A DNA stretch of 64,000 nucleotides from Sapria himalayana (Eukaryota > Streptophyta > Magnoliopsida > Malpighiales > Rafflesiaceae), in the NCBI GenBank assembly GCA_029783825.1, contig JAREIK010010432.1, positions 1-64,000 on the forward strand, in the 5' to 3' direction. A program made the position numbers and the translations under genes. The notes beneath the pieces are model-generated. The model had not been told where the DNA came from, did no database searches, and saw nothing but the letters and a program-made list of their open reading frames with translations. This document shows, one piece after another, positions 50,613-62,502 of this stretch (position 1 is the stretch's first letter; each line of letters opens with the position of its first letter).

Positions 50613-53600
50613 TCATACGTTCGTAGGCTGTTTATTTGTTCTAATATAAGGAAATTCCATTTTATCTAAACATGCTATTACCTTTAGTTTATGTGGCATA
50701 GATTCCACATTATATTCTATATCTCCTCTAGTGGAGCCTATTCTAGATAGGCTATCTGCTAGATTATTAGCTTCTCTATATATATGTGTTATTGAAGCCT
50801 TCAGTTCATCTAAAAGGCTAAGAATTACTTCTAGATCCTCTTCATACCTCCATAATATTTTCTTGTTAATTACTATTTCAACTAATAATTTCGAGTCTAC
50901 CTGAACTTCTATATTTTTAAAATTTAGCTGCTTACATATCTCTAACCCTGATTTCAATGCTTTAATTTCTAATTCTAGGGCCGAGGAGGCTCTACTAGAT
51001 CTGGTGAAAGCTCTCTTTACTATCCCTGTATGATCTCTTATTACCCCGCCTCCTCCTACTATTCCAGTGTCCCTGCTAAAACTACCATCCGTATTAAGTG
51101 AAAATTTGCCAACCGGTGGAGTGTTCCAATGTATACATTTAGCCAATTGCTGTTTTATAACTTTATAAGTGAGGTCCCATGTTTTCTCAAGCTTCTTTTC
51201 TTGTTTCTTTTCCTCTATTTTTATAGGTTTCCTTATTGATATATTACTTATCTCCTTTCTAATATCTTTTATAATTTCTGTTAAATTCATCCTTTTATTT
51301 TGAAATTTATTTTTATTTCGAGATTTCCATATGTACCAAATAATTAGATGCGGTAATTTCTGATTAAGCCATTTTCTGGTGGGACTTTTCGTGCTTTCAC
51401 ATTCCTATTTTTAAGTTTATCCATTAATCCATCATCTTTATTACATATTCTTTTTTCCCCCTCCATCTCTCTCCATATTTCCGCTGCAATTGGACCATTG
51501 GAAAATAAATGATCGGTTGTTTCAACTGCTTGTGAACAGCATTCACATCTTGATGCCATTTTTATCCCTTTTTTTGTAAATTCTTATCTACTGGTATAGC
51601 ATTCATTAGAGCCTTCCATGTGAAGGAACGCATTTTTTGCGGGATGTTTTCTTGCCATACCCATTTGAATAAAGTTTGAGCCGGTTTTTTCTTTCTGACC
51701 AGATCTTTTGCCGACTTGAGAGAGAAGTTTCCTTGTGGTGTTAAAGTCCATTTCCAGCCACTCTTCTTTAGTGTGGACTGTGAGTCTACTATCTCTTTTT
51801 GTTTTTCCATTGTCTTCCAGCTGTTCGAAGCTTTCTTAGGGCTCTTATTCTTATTATCTAAATATTTTGTCCGCATGTATTTAGCCCAAAGTTTATCACT
51901 TTCTTTAAGTCTCCACCTGCCTTTGCAATCCCAGGCAGCTGCCGAGTCCTGAAGGCTCATTAGACCTAATCCTGCTTCCTCTTTCGGATAACAGATGCTT
52001 TTCTAGTCCTTCCAGTGTAATTTATTTCTACCTTCTTTTTTACCCCATAAGAAGTTAGCCATTTCTGATTCGAGTTTTTTAATAAATTTTTTAGGGGGAT
52101 GTATGACTGATAAAATATGTGTTAGTGTGCTTTGTAAAACATGTGAGAGCAGCGTTATCCTCCCCCCAAATCCCAGGAGCTCTTCTTTCCATCCTGCTAT
52201 TTTCTTTCTTAGCTTATCTTGAAGGTAAGTTAGATATTCTTCCTTCAACCTCCCCTCATATATCTGACAACCTAAGTACATTAATGCCCCTTTAATTTCT
52301 GAGAAGCCTGTGATATTTTTGATTTTATCTACTAAATTTAATTTTGCATTTTTAGCAAGCATAAACTGACATTTACTTTTATTTACCATTTGACCTGTTT
52401 CTTTTTCAAATATTTGAAGAAGATCCATAAGGTTCATTAATGACTTTGTACTAGTATTTGTAAAAATTATAAGGTCATCCGCATATGCTAAACAGCCTAT
52501 TCTGGGTGTATTCCTTGGTTGTCTAAATGACATTATTTTACCTTCGGATATTCTCTTATTCAACTTTCGAATTAATAATTCTAAGTAGATATCAAAAAGA
52601 AGGGGGGATAATGGATCCCCTTGCCTTATACTTCTATTTGGTTTAAATTCCTCACTTATCTTTCCATTTACAAGGACTCTTACCCAAGTACTTGAAATGC
52701 ATCTATATATTAGATCTATTGTTAGCTCAGAGAAACCGAACCTTCTCAGCACAAAATAGAGGGTATCCCATTCTACTCTATCGAAGGCTTTCGATAGATC
52801 CAGCTTAACCACTAAATTTTTTCCTCTTGATTTACCTCCTATTTCTTTCATCATTTCTGATGCAAGTTTTATATTTTCAATCATTAATCTATTTTTGACA
52901 AAACCCGTTTGTTCCTGGGATATTATTGAAGGTAAAATTAAGCTTAGTCTATTTTGTAATATTTTTGCTAAAATTTTATAAATAGCATTGCATATACTTA
53001 TAGGTCTGTAATCCTCGCATTTCTATGGTGATTCTTTTTTTGGAATTAATACTATAAAATATTTTGCCCATGATTTTGGGATTTCCGCACCTACAAAAAA
53101 ACTTGCAATTGCGGGGACTAGCTTAGTTTTAACCGTATGCCAGTTTGACTAGAAAAAATAATTATTCCAACCATCCGGTCCTGCTGCACTCTCTTTTTCA
53201 AGATTAAAGACAGCCTCTTTAACTTCTGGTTATTTTGGGATCAATTCCATTAAATGGTTTTGAGCTTCCGTAATGGTTGCCATAATCTCATGCATTATAG
53301 AATTGTCTGTCCTACGTGACTGACTGCATAATTGGTTTTCAAAAAAATTTTTAAAAAGAGTTCCTATTTCCTTTTCATCTTCTACCCATTTTCCTTCTTC
53401 ATTTTTTAGTCCTTTAATTTTATTCTTTTGAGATTTTATTTTAGTCATATTATAAAAGAATTTAGTATTACGGTCACCATCTTTTAACCATTTAATCTTT
53501 GCACGTTGTTTCCAATAAATTTCTTCCATGTGTAATTTCAATCTTAGTTCTCCTTTAGCCTTACTTAGTTCTATCCGAGTTTCATTATTATTAATGGAGT

Positions 53601-54522
53601 CAAAATCTTGTTCCAACTTGGCTACTTTTTCTTCTACTTTTTTTAGCTCCTGATTTAATTTTCCAAAGACCTCTTTCTTCCATGTTTTTAAGCAAGCTTT
53701 TAGCCTCAGAAGCTTAATTAATAGAACTTGCATCGGCTTGCCCTCTGCTGGCTCTTTCCAAGACTCTTTGACGAGGCTTTCATAGCTTGCATGCTTTACC
53801 CACATATTTTGGAATTTAAAATTAGACGTATTACCCTGGTTTCTTTGTATCGTGATAAGCAGTGGGCTATGGTCAGAATAAGTTCTATTTAAGTGTCTAA
53901 GCCCCGTAATCCCTTGTGAGGTGACCCTCTTTGTGTTACACATTATCCTATCCAGGCGAGCCCAGATGACTCCTCTTTTTTGCCAGTTATTACACCAAGT
54001 ATATCTCGAACTAGTGAAATCTATTTCCATTAGATTAGTAATAGCTATTGTGTCATTAAATTGTTTCATGGCTACCTTATCCGGTGGTTTTCCACCTTTC
54101 TTTTCTTGAGGGCTTCTAATTATATTAAAGTCGCCTCCTATGATCCAAGGTGAGTTTCTACTTGCAATATCTTTCATTTCCTCCCATAGAGCTAACCTAG
54201 ATTGTTTATTGTTTTTTGCATAAACTACTGAAATTATTTGATCTGTGTTCTTATCTAATTTGAAGTGTACTATCTATTCAGTATCTTTTAATATTTTAAT
54301 TTTCAGCTTATTGTGCCATAAAATCCAAAGTTTACTATTTAAATTAGCATAAGCCTTATTAAAACCTAAAATTTCTCTATATTTATTTAATTGATCTTGC
54401 AGGACCATTGGCTCTGCAATAATCATTAATGATATTTTATGTTCTTTAATTAAAAGTTTTAATCTATTTATTGTGGGGCTATTAGCTACCCCCTTATAAT
54501 TCCAGTATAGGCATCTATCCAT
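50613..54522 (-). pseudogene. LINE ORF2: endonuclease, reverse transcriptase, RNase H
   Basis: ATG at 54,522 overlaps the ORF1 stop by 8 nt. The APE-type endonuclease (residues 1 to about 220) has N8 (WNYKG), E37 (IAEP), D131/N133 (GGDFNI), WARLDR and D217-H218 (SDHSPLL). The reverse transcriptase has LDLSKAFDRVEWD, RQGDPLSPLLFDIY and YADD (codons 680-683, at 52,485-52,474). A WKD-stop-KSICYPKEEAGLGL thumb region follows, then a zinc-binding region (CECC...TTDHLF, 51,545-51,490) and an RNase H domain (51,110-50,640) with all four acidic residues (NTDGS, ELEIKAL, VQVDSK, NLADS). Five in-frame stops (codons 83, 431, 458, 500, 840) and two frameshifts (near 51,570 and 51,390) destroy it. Family function: nicks target DNA and copies its RNA into it. 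Confidence 0.93.
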
Positions 54523-55885
54523 TAAAACCTAATTTGGCTTGAGCTCGAGTTGTACACTTGGATTCATGAGACATGTTAGCATATTTCTTCGTATTTCTTA
54601 CTGTTTTAGGATTGTGAGTATTTTCATGCCTAATCTCATTATATTTTACCTGTTTTCCAAGCACCATGGCCATTCGCTTCAGGGCCTCCATAGATTGGGT
54701 TCTTGAGAGATTCCCCCAATCTTCATTATAAATATATATATCATCCTTTGCCTTCTCCTCAGGCTCATCTTGAGATACATCACCCTTATTAATTGAAGGA
54801 CAACTAAAAAGTACCGATTCATCTTCAGGGAAGTCTAGAAGATCCTCGTTTATCCACGCATAATCTTCAAGTTTTTCTTTCAATACGATTCTGGTTTTGG
54901 ATGTTTTTTTATGTTTTCTCCTGTGTTTTACCTCCTCCCATCCTTTATTTAAGCTATCCTCCTTCTCTATCTCCAAGTTAACCTCTGTCGGGATTACTTC
55001 TACTCGATTATTCTTTGGGTAATCTGCTGGAAAACATGGAATACCTCCACTGTCCAGATCTCCCTTCGGCTGGATATTTTGCTTGTGAAGAGGGGCCTCC
55101 TCTTTCCTTATCCATTGCATTACCTTCTTACCTCCTCCTTCATGCCGCTGCCCATTGTTCTGCTCATCTTCCCCCACCTTGCACGATAGATTTTCATGCC
55201 CGAGCCTCTTACTACTTAGGCAGTAAGGAGGAAGGCTTTCGGGGATGACTGTTTGCCAAAACCCCTCGGCCTGTTCACCTTCACCACTGCCTATCCATAG
55301 TTTGTCAGGCGGTTTAGTCAAGAGGTTAAGCTCGACACATACACGAGCTTTATTCTGCCTTGACATGGCTACTGTGGCTCCGTCCCGTAGCATGGGTTTT
55401 CCCAAACACGACGAAATCGCATAGAGAGACGTTTCAGAGAATAAATGTAATGGCAGGAACGGCAATGTAAACAATACCGGGGCTATAGGTGCCTCTTCCA
55501 GAGGAGTGAAATCCTTTGTCCACTTCAGTATACGCAAGGGGAAGCCGTCGACTTGCCATAAACCCCGCTGCCATAGGCGATATTGATCCTCGAGTAGAGA
55601 GCATTGCAGCACGACATGTTTGGCGTCGAAGTCAGCGAACTTCACCTTCCCCTTAAGCTTTAAATTATCGATAAATTTCTGAACTCCTATCGCACGAGGC
55701 CTGCCGTAGGAGAACATACCGACGAGCGTGTATTCGAAAGGTTCTAAGAGCCTTCAAGTTTCTTCGGCAGAGAAGATGATAACCGGGAGCCCATTTTTGT
55801 TCCCGTGAGTTCGTAATATCGGCGCGGTCCCTTTCACAATCGAGGCAAAAGACTTATTGTTTAATAATAAGTCGGTTTTCTCCAT
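54515..55885 (-). pseudogene. LINE ORF1: DUF4283 and zinc-knuckle RNA-binding protein
   Basis: ATG at 55,885 (MEKTDLLLNN) gives a 456-codon frame with a single in-frame TGA at 55,756-55,754 (codon 44; CGA to TGA would explain it). The rest is open. A DUF4283-like domain spans roughly residues 60-215 (EDQYRLWQRGLW, FPLRILKWTKDF, FTLPFLPLHLF, ARVCVELNL). A CCHC-type knuckle follows at C222-x2-S225-x4-H230-x4-C235, in which the second cysteine is serine. The acidic and basic C-terminal half is divergent, as usual for these proteins. The ORF1 product packages LINE RNA. The frame ends TAG overlapping the ORF2 ATG. Confidence 0.9.
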
Positions 55886-56000
55886 TCTCACCTTGAAAAG
55901 AGCTTGATTTGAGCAATGATGGAGAGTTTCTCTCTCTAAAAAATGGGATTTTCTTTCTCTAGAAAGTGAGAGCGTTTTTTGAAAGAGAGAACCGTATCCC
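55886..56000 (-). other. LINE 5' untranslated region
   Basis: 115 bp between the element start (GGGATACGG) and the ORF1 ATG. It has CTCTCTTTC and GAGAGAGAAA words that are partly self-complementary. It should contain the internal promoter expected of a full-length LINE, but no defined promoter element is visible. Confidence 0.6.
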
Positions 56001-56016
56001 TAATCATCTGAGACTT
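56001..56016. repeat. LINE target-site duplication, right copy
   Basis: TAATCATCTGAGACTT, identical to 49,447-49,462; it belongs to the TNPA-like coding sequence of CACTA copy 2 (codons for KSQM on the - strand). Confidence 0.95.
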
Positions 56017-57281
56017 ATTGTCAACAAACTGACCATCTACTTTCTTCACAAGCATCTTCCTGAAAATCTCATAAAAATTGGGATCTCCAACCAATTCTCC
56101 AGCCTAGAATATGTTTTTATTAAGTCATAAAAAAACAAAAGATCAAAATATTTAACAAAATTAATAAAACCATGCAGAGATTTGATTTATTATACAATTA
56201 GGAAAATGACTAAATATATAAATGTTTAGAATTTTAAAATTATACCAAATCTCAAACATGCTCAATGCTTGAATTTGACCCTCCTATGTGTCAACATATT
56301 CCTGTACCTAGTCTAGCTACCTCTCTTCAACAATTTTTGCAAGCAATATCTAATTTTTTCTTCATAATTGGCTCCTCCCAATACTTAAGGCACTTGGACT
56401 AGTTATCCTTGGATATAAAATCATTCCTTTCTTTTATATTCTTTAATTTATTGACAAAATCGGAATACCATTGAGCAACTTTGTTCTCCCATAATTAACT
56501 TTATCTTTCCATCAAATTTGAGTGCCTATGTGCACTGATTCTATATATAGAAAAATCACAAAAGAATTTATATTAACAACAAGAACATAATTCTTTACTG
56601 CTTGAATTATAACCAATATAATAGTTAAGTAATTAGATAATTAATTTTCAATACATTTGTTTTGTTATTTTTACCTGAAAGTCATTAAAATAAGACTCTT
56701 TTGTCCATTCGGAAACTTTCTTCCAGAAGAATACTTTAGAATCGGCCATTTTCTTGAAAGATTATGTAATTATAGTTGAACACTTGTGAGATGGAATAAA
56801 ACTATACAATCAAATAAATAATATTAAAAACAAGCAAATCATAACAATATAAAAAAACCATTAATAGTAACATCAAAATTTTGTTTTCAAGCTATATTTA
56901 CATATTTCATTTACCTACAATCCACAATCTCAATTACTAACTTTACACTAACAACAGAGGAATACAAGATATTTGATGATGTTGTTGGTTTTGTAAATGG
57001 GGGAACTATCGGTGTAAAATGTGGTGTAGAAGGTAGAGATGGAACAAAAGTGTGTGCAAGAGCACAATGGGTGGTGGGCTTATATCTGATAAAGGTGATA
57101 ATAGAGGTCTCAATGATGGTGATGGTGATAGAAATAGAGATGTTGATTGTGATGTTGAAGTTTGGATATGGTGGGTATGAGATGATACTGATTTTGCAAC
57201 ATAATCTAACATACTAGATGAATTTGGTTAATTTCTACGTCCACGTCTACCTCCACCACGGCTGAGTCCTTTAGGTGCCAA
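56017..57281 (-). pseudogene. TNPA-like CACTA gene of copy 2, 5' part (upstream of LINE)
   Basis: The - strand begins at 57,281, where the ATG of copy 1 is TTG (TTGGCACCTAAAGG), followed by a Gly/Arg-rich start and a Ser/Pro-rich stretch (57,212-57,006; SPSPSLRPLLSPLSDISPPP). A SFKKMADSKVFFWKKVSE-like block follows near 56,760-56,700. The NFYEIFRKMLVKKVDGQFVD block (about 56,085-56,025) runs into the LINE insertion site. It matches 24,381-25,660 of copy 1 throughout. Start loss, stops and the LINE make it a pseudogene. Confidence 0.8.
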
Positions 57282-57429
57282 CTACTGTACAAAAGAAGAC
57301 ATAGAACAAATAATACATATATGATGAACAAGCATGTATTTTAGAAAAAAAACAATAATAGATTTCAACAAAATATAGTAGTCTTTGATAGTTTAATATT
57401 ATAATAAAATTATAACAGTTTAATTATCA

Positions 57430-58706
57430 GCATTACAATCATCCTCCAATAGATCTTCTGATATTGATCTGATTCCGATAGAAGTTCGAACTCATGTTCA
57501 AATAGAAATTGATCATCTTCAATTTTTATTAGGCGATCATTTGAGTCACATATATTTTCTGATTCTTCATCTACATGCACATTCTCAATATTATTTATGT
57601 CATCTTTCTTGAATATCGGTGCAATATGTAAGTATGTACTTCTTTGTTGAGATGTTGGTACTTCAAAATTTGATCGAGCTTTGATTTTTCAAATTTCCAA
57701 CAAATTACTCTTATCACGAGATAAACTCGGAAATGTACAATAATATACTTGAGCATCTTGAACTGCCATAATAAATGGCTCAAATCAATTATATCTACGT
57801 TTATGATTAACATCAACTAGCTTATAATCCGAATGAATCTTAGTGCCCACATTTCGTGTAGGATCAAATGACTCACACTTTAATAATACAATCGTATTAT
57901 TTTTAAGTCAAGAATACTCCAACTCAATAACTTCATTGAGTTGATCATAATAATCAATCTCATCTACACTATAACCTGAGCCTTTAATGCATACACCACT
58001 ATTCATTGTTATTTTAGAAGAACCATGCCCAATTGTGTGAAATTCATATCCATTGAGAAAATACCCAGGATAGGTTGTCACATATATAAACGGGCCATTA
58101 CATAGATACCGAATGAAAATATTTGAATCTCCTTTTAAAGGATCAATTTTTTGTGACATAAATAAAAAAAAGATATTAACAAATAAAAGATATTAATAAA
58201 TTAAATAATTTAAAAATTTAAAACTTAATAATTCTCACATAATTTTTGAACCAATTCTCAAATTCAGTTTCTAGCATATAATCGACATCATTGTTGAAAA
58301 TTGCTGGTTACCTATATTTTAACTACTCAACATAAATACTACACAAATATAAAAAGAGAAAAAAAAAGTATATTAAATTTTAATAATTCCTTTAAAAGAT
58401 AAAATTTAAATATGATTAAACCTACAAACATTTTGGGTATACATACTCAATATATGGTGCAATCTCTTCACAATATAGTAAAACGTAACTCCAGATTGCT
58501 TTGTAATCTTCATCTGTCATACATCTTTTCATTACTCTTCCAAATGCTCTTCGAGGGTGCTTGAAGATAAATAGTTTGTCCACAGAATCATCTTTTACCA
58601 TCACATGACCTTCATCATTCCGAGGTACATTTGTATTCTTTGTATTGATATGATCCTCAAAATAATAAGAACAAAAAGATGATGTACAACTAAATGCACC
58701 AAGCAA
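57430..58706 (-). pseudogene. TNP2 transposase C-terminal domains (DUF4218/DUF4216-like) of copy 2
   Basis: 58,680-58,422 encodes FCSYYFEDHINTKNTNVPRN and RRAFGRVMKRCM, then YVLLYCEEIAPYIEYVYPK, the DUF4218-like part. 58,160-57,908 encodes GYFLNGYEFHTIGHGSSKIT, MNSGVCIKGSGYSVDEIDYY and NEVIELEYS, the DUF4216-like part. After a stop it continues with CESFDPTRNVGTKIHSDYKL and FEPFIMAVQDAQVYYCTFPS to about 57,600, and an acidic tail to 57,430. It matches 22,956-24,240 of copy 1 and is better preserved here. The TNP2 core normally upstream is not found. Confidence 0.85.
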
Positions 58707-58739
58707 TTATTTGTAAAACTCAATCATCTTATGTACTTT

Positions 58740-61139
58740 ATACTAAGATTTAAATGATGATGTTAAACATTTTTATATGTTCGTTTATACTGTAATAAGA
58801 TATATAAACAAAATGATTCGGTGTAAATTCAAGTTATACATAAGATAGATAGTTTTATTTAGTTTTATTTAACTATATATATATTTTTATATAGTTAAAA
58901 ACATTTACTTTTTCATAATATCTCCATAAAACATAAAATGAAACCAAAAACTTGAGTTAATTCTTTCTTAGTTACTTTAGTATATAAAAAGGATCCACAT
59001 TATTTAATAAGAGTTTGATATTATATTAGTGAGTACTAACATTATTTTTTTGAGCATATTTATTTTTAGCGAGTATGGAGAATGCGAATCCATAAAACAT
59101 ATTTGGATCAATTTCTTTTACTTACTCTTCTATTATCCCACTTGGATCGGACCTCTAGTTAAGTGACATGGACATGTATTAGCTATAGTTGAACTTATTG
59201 GTTTAAATTATGATAATATTCAGATTGAGTCATTATATGTATCAAAAAGTATAAATCAAATTGACTCTAAAGAGAGTCTTAACTTTCAATGAGAGAAAAT
59301 TTACTTTGAGTTTAGATGATTCAATAGACCACACAGATATATTCTATTTCCTGATCATGATGATCCAAAAATTAGGATATTTGACTGCCTAAGAATTAGA
59401 GTTTATACTAAGAGAAAATGACAAATGCAGTTGCAGCCTATTTAGAGCAAATAATATCTCCCAAAGAGCTAGATAATCTTATGGCTAACGACTCTAATCT
59501 TAATTTTCTGATCTACTGACTGGATAGAAAAAAATTATTAATTTTATACATAAAAATTGACATAATGGTGAGACATGCAAATAAAATATCATCATGATTC
59601 ATGCCTAGTCCAGAAGTTGAACTTCAAGGACAACCCTCCATTCTATTTGCTAAGTTCTTAATTACTAATTATTTTTTTAATTTAAAATATTTTATAATGT
59701 TATTCCTATTAGTTGTCATAAGACTAAGAATTCTATGATAAGTAGATCGAAAGTAAATTTGCATAATAGAAATTATTTTAGAATCTTCCAAAAATCTAAC
59801 CAGAATACTCGAGTTAATAATCAATTGCGATAAATGAAGATGGTCAATTAACCTAATGTTGATCTAACTTCAAAGATCCTATAGCTCATAACTTCAAAGA
59901 TCCTATAGCTCATTTATGTTTACCTGAAATCTAATGCATCATGTCTTTTGGCATATTGATCAATATAACCATTAAGGTGAGCGATATCACAAGTACTCCT
60001 ACATGTATATATTTTTTTATGATATATACTATACAAAATCTTCTTCGACACTCCAACTATTTTTTTTTTGATTTTGTTAAGTACATACATATTACTAATT
60101 TTTGTTTATTTTTATGTTTCTTAGGTAAATGAGTGAAAATTATAAGAGAAAACCTAGTTTCATATATGAACTGTTCAGTCAAGCTTTTGTTATTATTCAA
60201 CATTTATCATTTTTTTATGGATGAGATATAATTGAAATTAGGAGAAAAATAATAATAAATTTAAATTATTTACATTTTTAAATATAATTATTACTCTAAA
60301 ATATACTAAATAAAATAAATTCTTTAAACATAATCACAATGTATACCTTAAGTTTTTGTGTGTATTAAATACTTTAGATATGTACCTCATATTTTTGTGC
60401 CTGAAAGTCAACTACTCACTAAACTAACACATACATGACATACAAGACATGTTAAAATTATAAATTATTTAACAAAATAGCACAAATAGGTTACAATATG
60501 AATTTAAGAATAACAAAAAGAAAAAAAAGGATAATATAAAAATAAAAATAAAAATATATCAATTAAATATTTATAGAAAAATTTTTTAATTAAAAAATAT
60601 TTTTTTATTTTTCACATATTTTAAGGCAGAAACTCAAAAGCTATCAAATTTTTACAAATAAGCGGTCAAATGCAATCCAAAGGCTAAAAAATATTTTCAC
60701 CTATAATGGGTATAAATATTTTAGCTACCAAGGCAACAACAACCATTAAAAAAAATAACTACTTTCTCTAAAAACCCCATGCTAATGGGTCATGCTACAA
60801 TGTAAGGCACATGAGCCATGCCAGGCCTAACACAAGGCATGGTCACACCCACCTAGCTCGGCATGACTATGAACAAGGTCAAACATGGATGAATAATACT
60901 ATGCCAGACATGGATGAATCATGTCGTTCTTATGTGGCCCAACCCACTTGACACATCAACATTCCTTGTTTACACCTTGTTTCATCTAAGCTACATGTCA
61001 TGGAACTTTATGCATCAGCATGAAAGAAAATATTATAATTTTAGCTTGTTTCTAGTTCAGACCTTGTTTTTATTTTTTATTAATTTTATTATGGATGAGC
61101 CGTCGAAATATGAGATACTCACTCTAATTTTCCCTTCAT
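58740..61139. other. Unassigned region upstream of copy 2 genes
   Basis: No TNP2 core, host gene or RNA gene is recognised. 59,000-59,600 has more balanced composition with phrases such as ATTTGGATCAATTTC and AGCAAATAATATCTCCC, and could be part of another old transposon. A perfect tandem 24-bp duplication lies at 59,866-59,913. 60,780-60,960 is GC-richer with repeated GCATGG, CATGCC and GGCCC words, like the ends of some LTR elements, but no LTR pair is visible. Confidence 0.45.
59866..59913. repeat. Perfect tandem 24-bp duplication
   Basis: Two adjacent identical 24-bp units beginning AACTTCAAAGATCC and ending AGCTCAT. Because the units are identical, the duplication is recent. Confidence 0.95.
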
Positions 61140-61630
61140 ATAACTATATATATTATATGTATAATAACATATAACTATAAATAATTCAATCTTACTATAT
61201 GTATAACTATAAAAACTTTATATATAACTACATTTAAATATATAATTAACAACATATATTTAATACATATTTTTATATATTAGTATAAAAAATGTATTTT
61301 AGTATATCTATACCTATACCTATACCTATACCTATACCTATACCTAATTATATGTATAAATATATAAAATTATATGACATAATATATATACATACATGTA
61401 TAAATATAAGTTAAACTATACGTGTAACTATATGTATAACCACATGTAACTATATTTATAATGATATGTATAAAAACATACAACATAATGTTTAAATATA
61501 TGTGTATAACTATATATAAATATTTGTATAACTATAAAAAACTCTATATAAATAAATATAACTTTATTTTTTATGATGCATACATATATGTATACATATT
61601 TAATTCTATATAATTGTTTATAACTTTGTA
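61140..61630. repeat. AACTATATATA-type repeat block, second copy, with (TATACC)n
   Basis: The sequence is similar to 18.3-18.9 kb in the same orientation (TATAACTATAAATAATT, TATGTATAACTATAAAAAC). It contains a perfect hexanucleotide run (CTATAC)n at about 61,309-61,345. Confidence 0.75.
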
Positions 61631-61639
61631 TGCATTTAT

Positions 61640-62500
61640 ATAGAGTAGTAGCGGTGACAGTGGTGGTGGCGGCAGCAACGATGGTAGCAGTGGCAGTGAC
61701 GGTAGCAGTGGCAGTGGCAGCAGCGGCGGTAGCACCAGTGGTAGTGGTAGTAGCGGTAGCACCGGAATCACTAGCCGCAACACCGGCAGCACCGGTAACA
61801 TCAGCGGCAATGACAGTGGCAGTAGTGGTAGGAGCGGCAGTGGCAGGAGTGGCCGTGGCAATGGGAGCAGCAGCAACAGCAACATATGTGGTATATACGT
61901 ACATATATAGTTAGTATATATGTACATATAATACTACAGTATTTTATGTATATATATACTAAGTATATATGTACTCAGTATATATGCATGCATAATACTA
62001 TAGTTTATATGTACATATACTACTGGAATATATGTACGAGTGAAATGCTAGTATATATGTACATATTTACTGCAATAATATTTATTTATCAAAACATAGC
62101 TTTTTTTTAATTTATTTTGATTAGATTTAGTGGTTTAAATTTTTTATAGATATAATATCGCATTGTTTCCCATACGAAGCTTGTACAAGCAAAGGGTTTT
62201 TCAATATACATGATGCACAATGACTCGGACAACTTTTTGCAACATAAAGTTGGTGATCGGAGGAGCTGAGGGAGTGAAATCAACATCAATGCATGGATAG
62301 ATTAAACTTTATGCACTGTCTGTAGAAACATTGATTAATAAGATCTAATATAATTTTGTTATTTTTTTTGTTTTAGTTTTATAAAATATTGTATTAGAAT
62401 AAGTTATTAAATGAATTTTTTAATTAAAAATTAATATTTATAGTTTCTATTTTTATTCAAATTAATATAAAAATATTATATTATTTAATTAAATTTTATT
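61640..62500 (+). repeat. Right arm segment A of the permuted inverted repeat
   Basis: In + orientation it is the reverse complement of 46,425-47,200: GC-rich triplet block (61,640-61,880), palindromic minisatellite (61,885-62,090), the block with GATCGGAGGAG and CATCAATGCATGGATA (62,100-62,340), and the AT-rich end. It stops near 62,500 before reaching the counterpart of the terminal repeats at 45,932-46,380. Confidence 0.88.
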
Positions 62501-62502
62501 TG

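Larger units (their letters stand above)
49463..56000 (-). mobile_element. Full-length L1-type LINE with RNase H domain, decayed
   Basis: 6.54 kb on the - strand. It starts GGGATACGGTTCTCTC at 56,000, has ORF1 (nucleic-acid-binding, DUF4283 plus zinc knuckle), ORF2 (endonuclease, reverse transcriptase, zinc-binding region, RNase H), about 1.15 kb of 3' untranslated sequence and an A-rich tail (TTTTTTAT at 49,463 on the + strand). Perfect 16-bp target-site duplications flank it. The complete 5' end and duplications mark a single full-length insertion into CACTA copy 2. Stops and frameshifts in both ORFs show it is now dead. Confidence 0.93.
45932..61139 (-). mobile_element. CACTA transposon copy 2, minus strand, interrupted by a LINE
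   Basis: The 3' terminus is CACTACAAGAAAAATCC at 45,932. Reading leftward on the - strand are DUF4218-like, DUF4216-like and TNPA-like gene remnants (58.7-48.8 kb), in the same order as in copy 1. The LINE at 49,463-56,000 splits the TNPA-like gene. Upstream of about 58,740 the TNP2 core is not found, so the 5' part is missing or unrecognisably diverged, and the right limit given is only approximate. A 3'-derived inverted segment follows at 61.6-63.9 kb. Confidence 0.8.

Noticed and set aside
60780..60960. GC-richer GCATGG/CATGCC block as the end of an LTR retrotransposon
   Set aside because: No second LTR, primer-binding site, polypurine tract or gag/pol sequence was found nearby.
61309..61345. 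(TATACC)n run as an interstitial telomere repeat
   Set aside because: The plant telomere unit is CCCTAAA; this hexamer is different and short. It is a plain microsatellite.
61428..61914. Alanine/threonine/valine-rich open frames on both strands
   Set aside because: They translate the GC-rich triplet block and adjoining AT repeats in several frames at once; low complexity without any domain.
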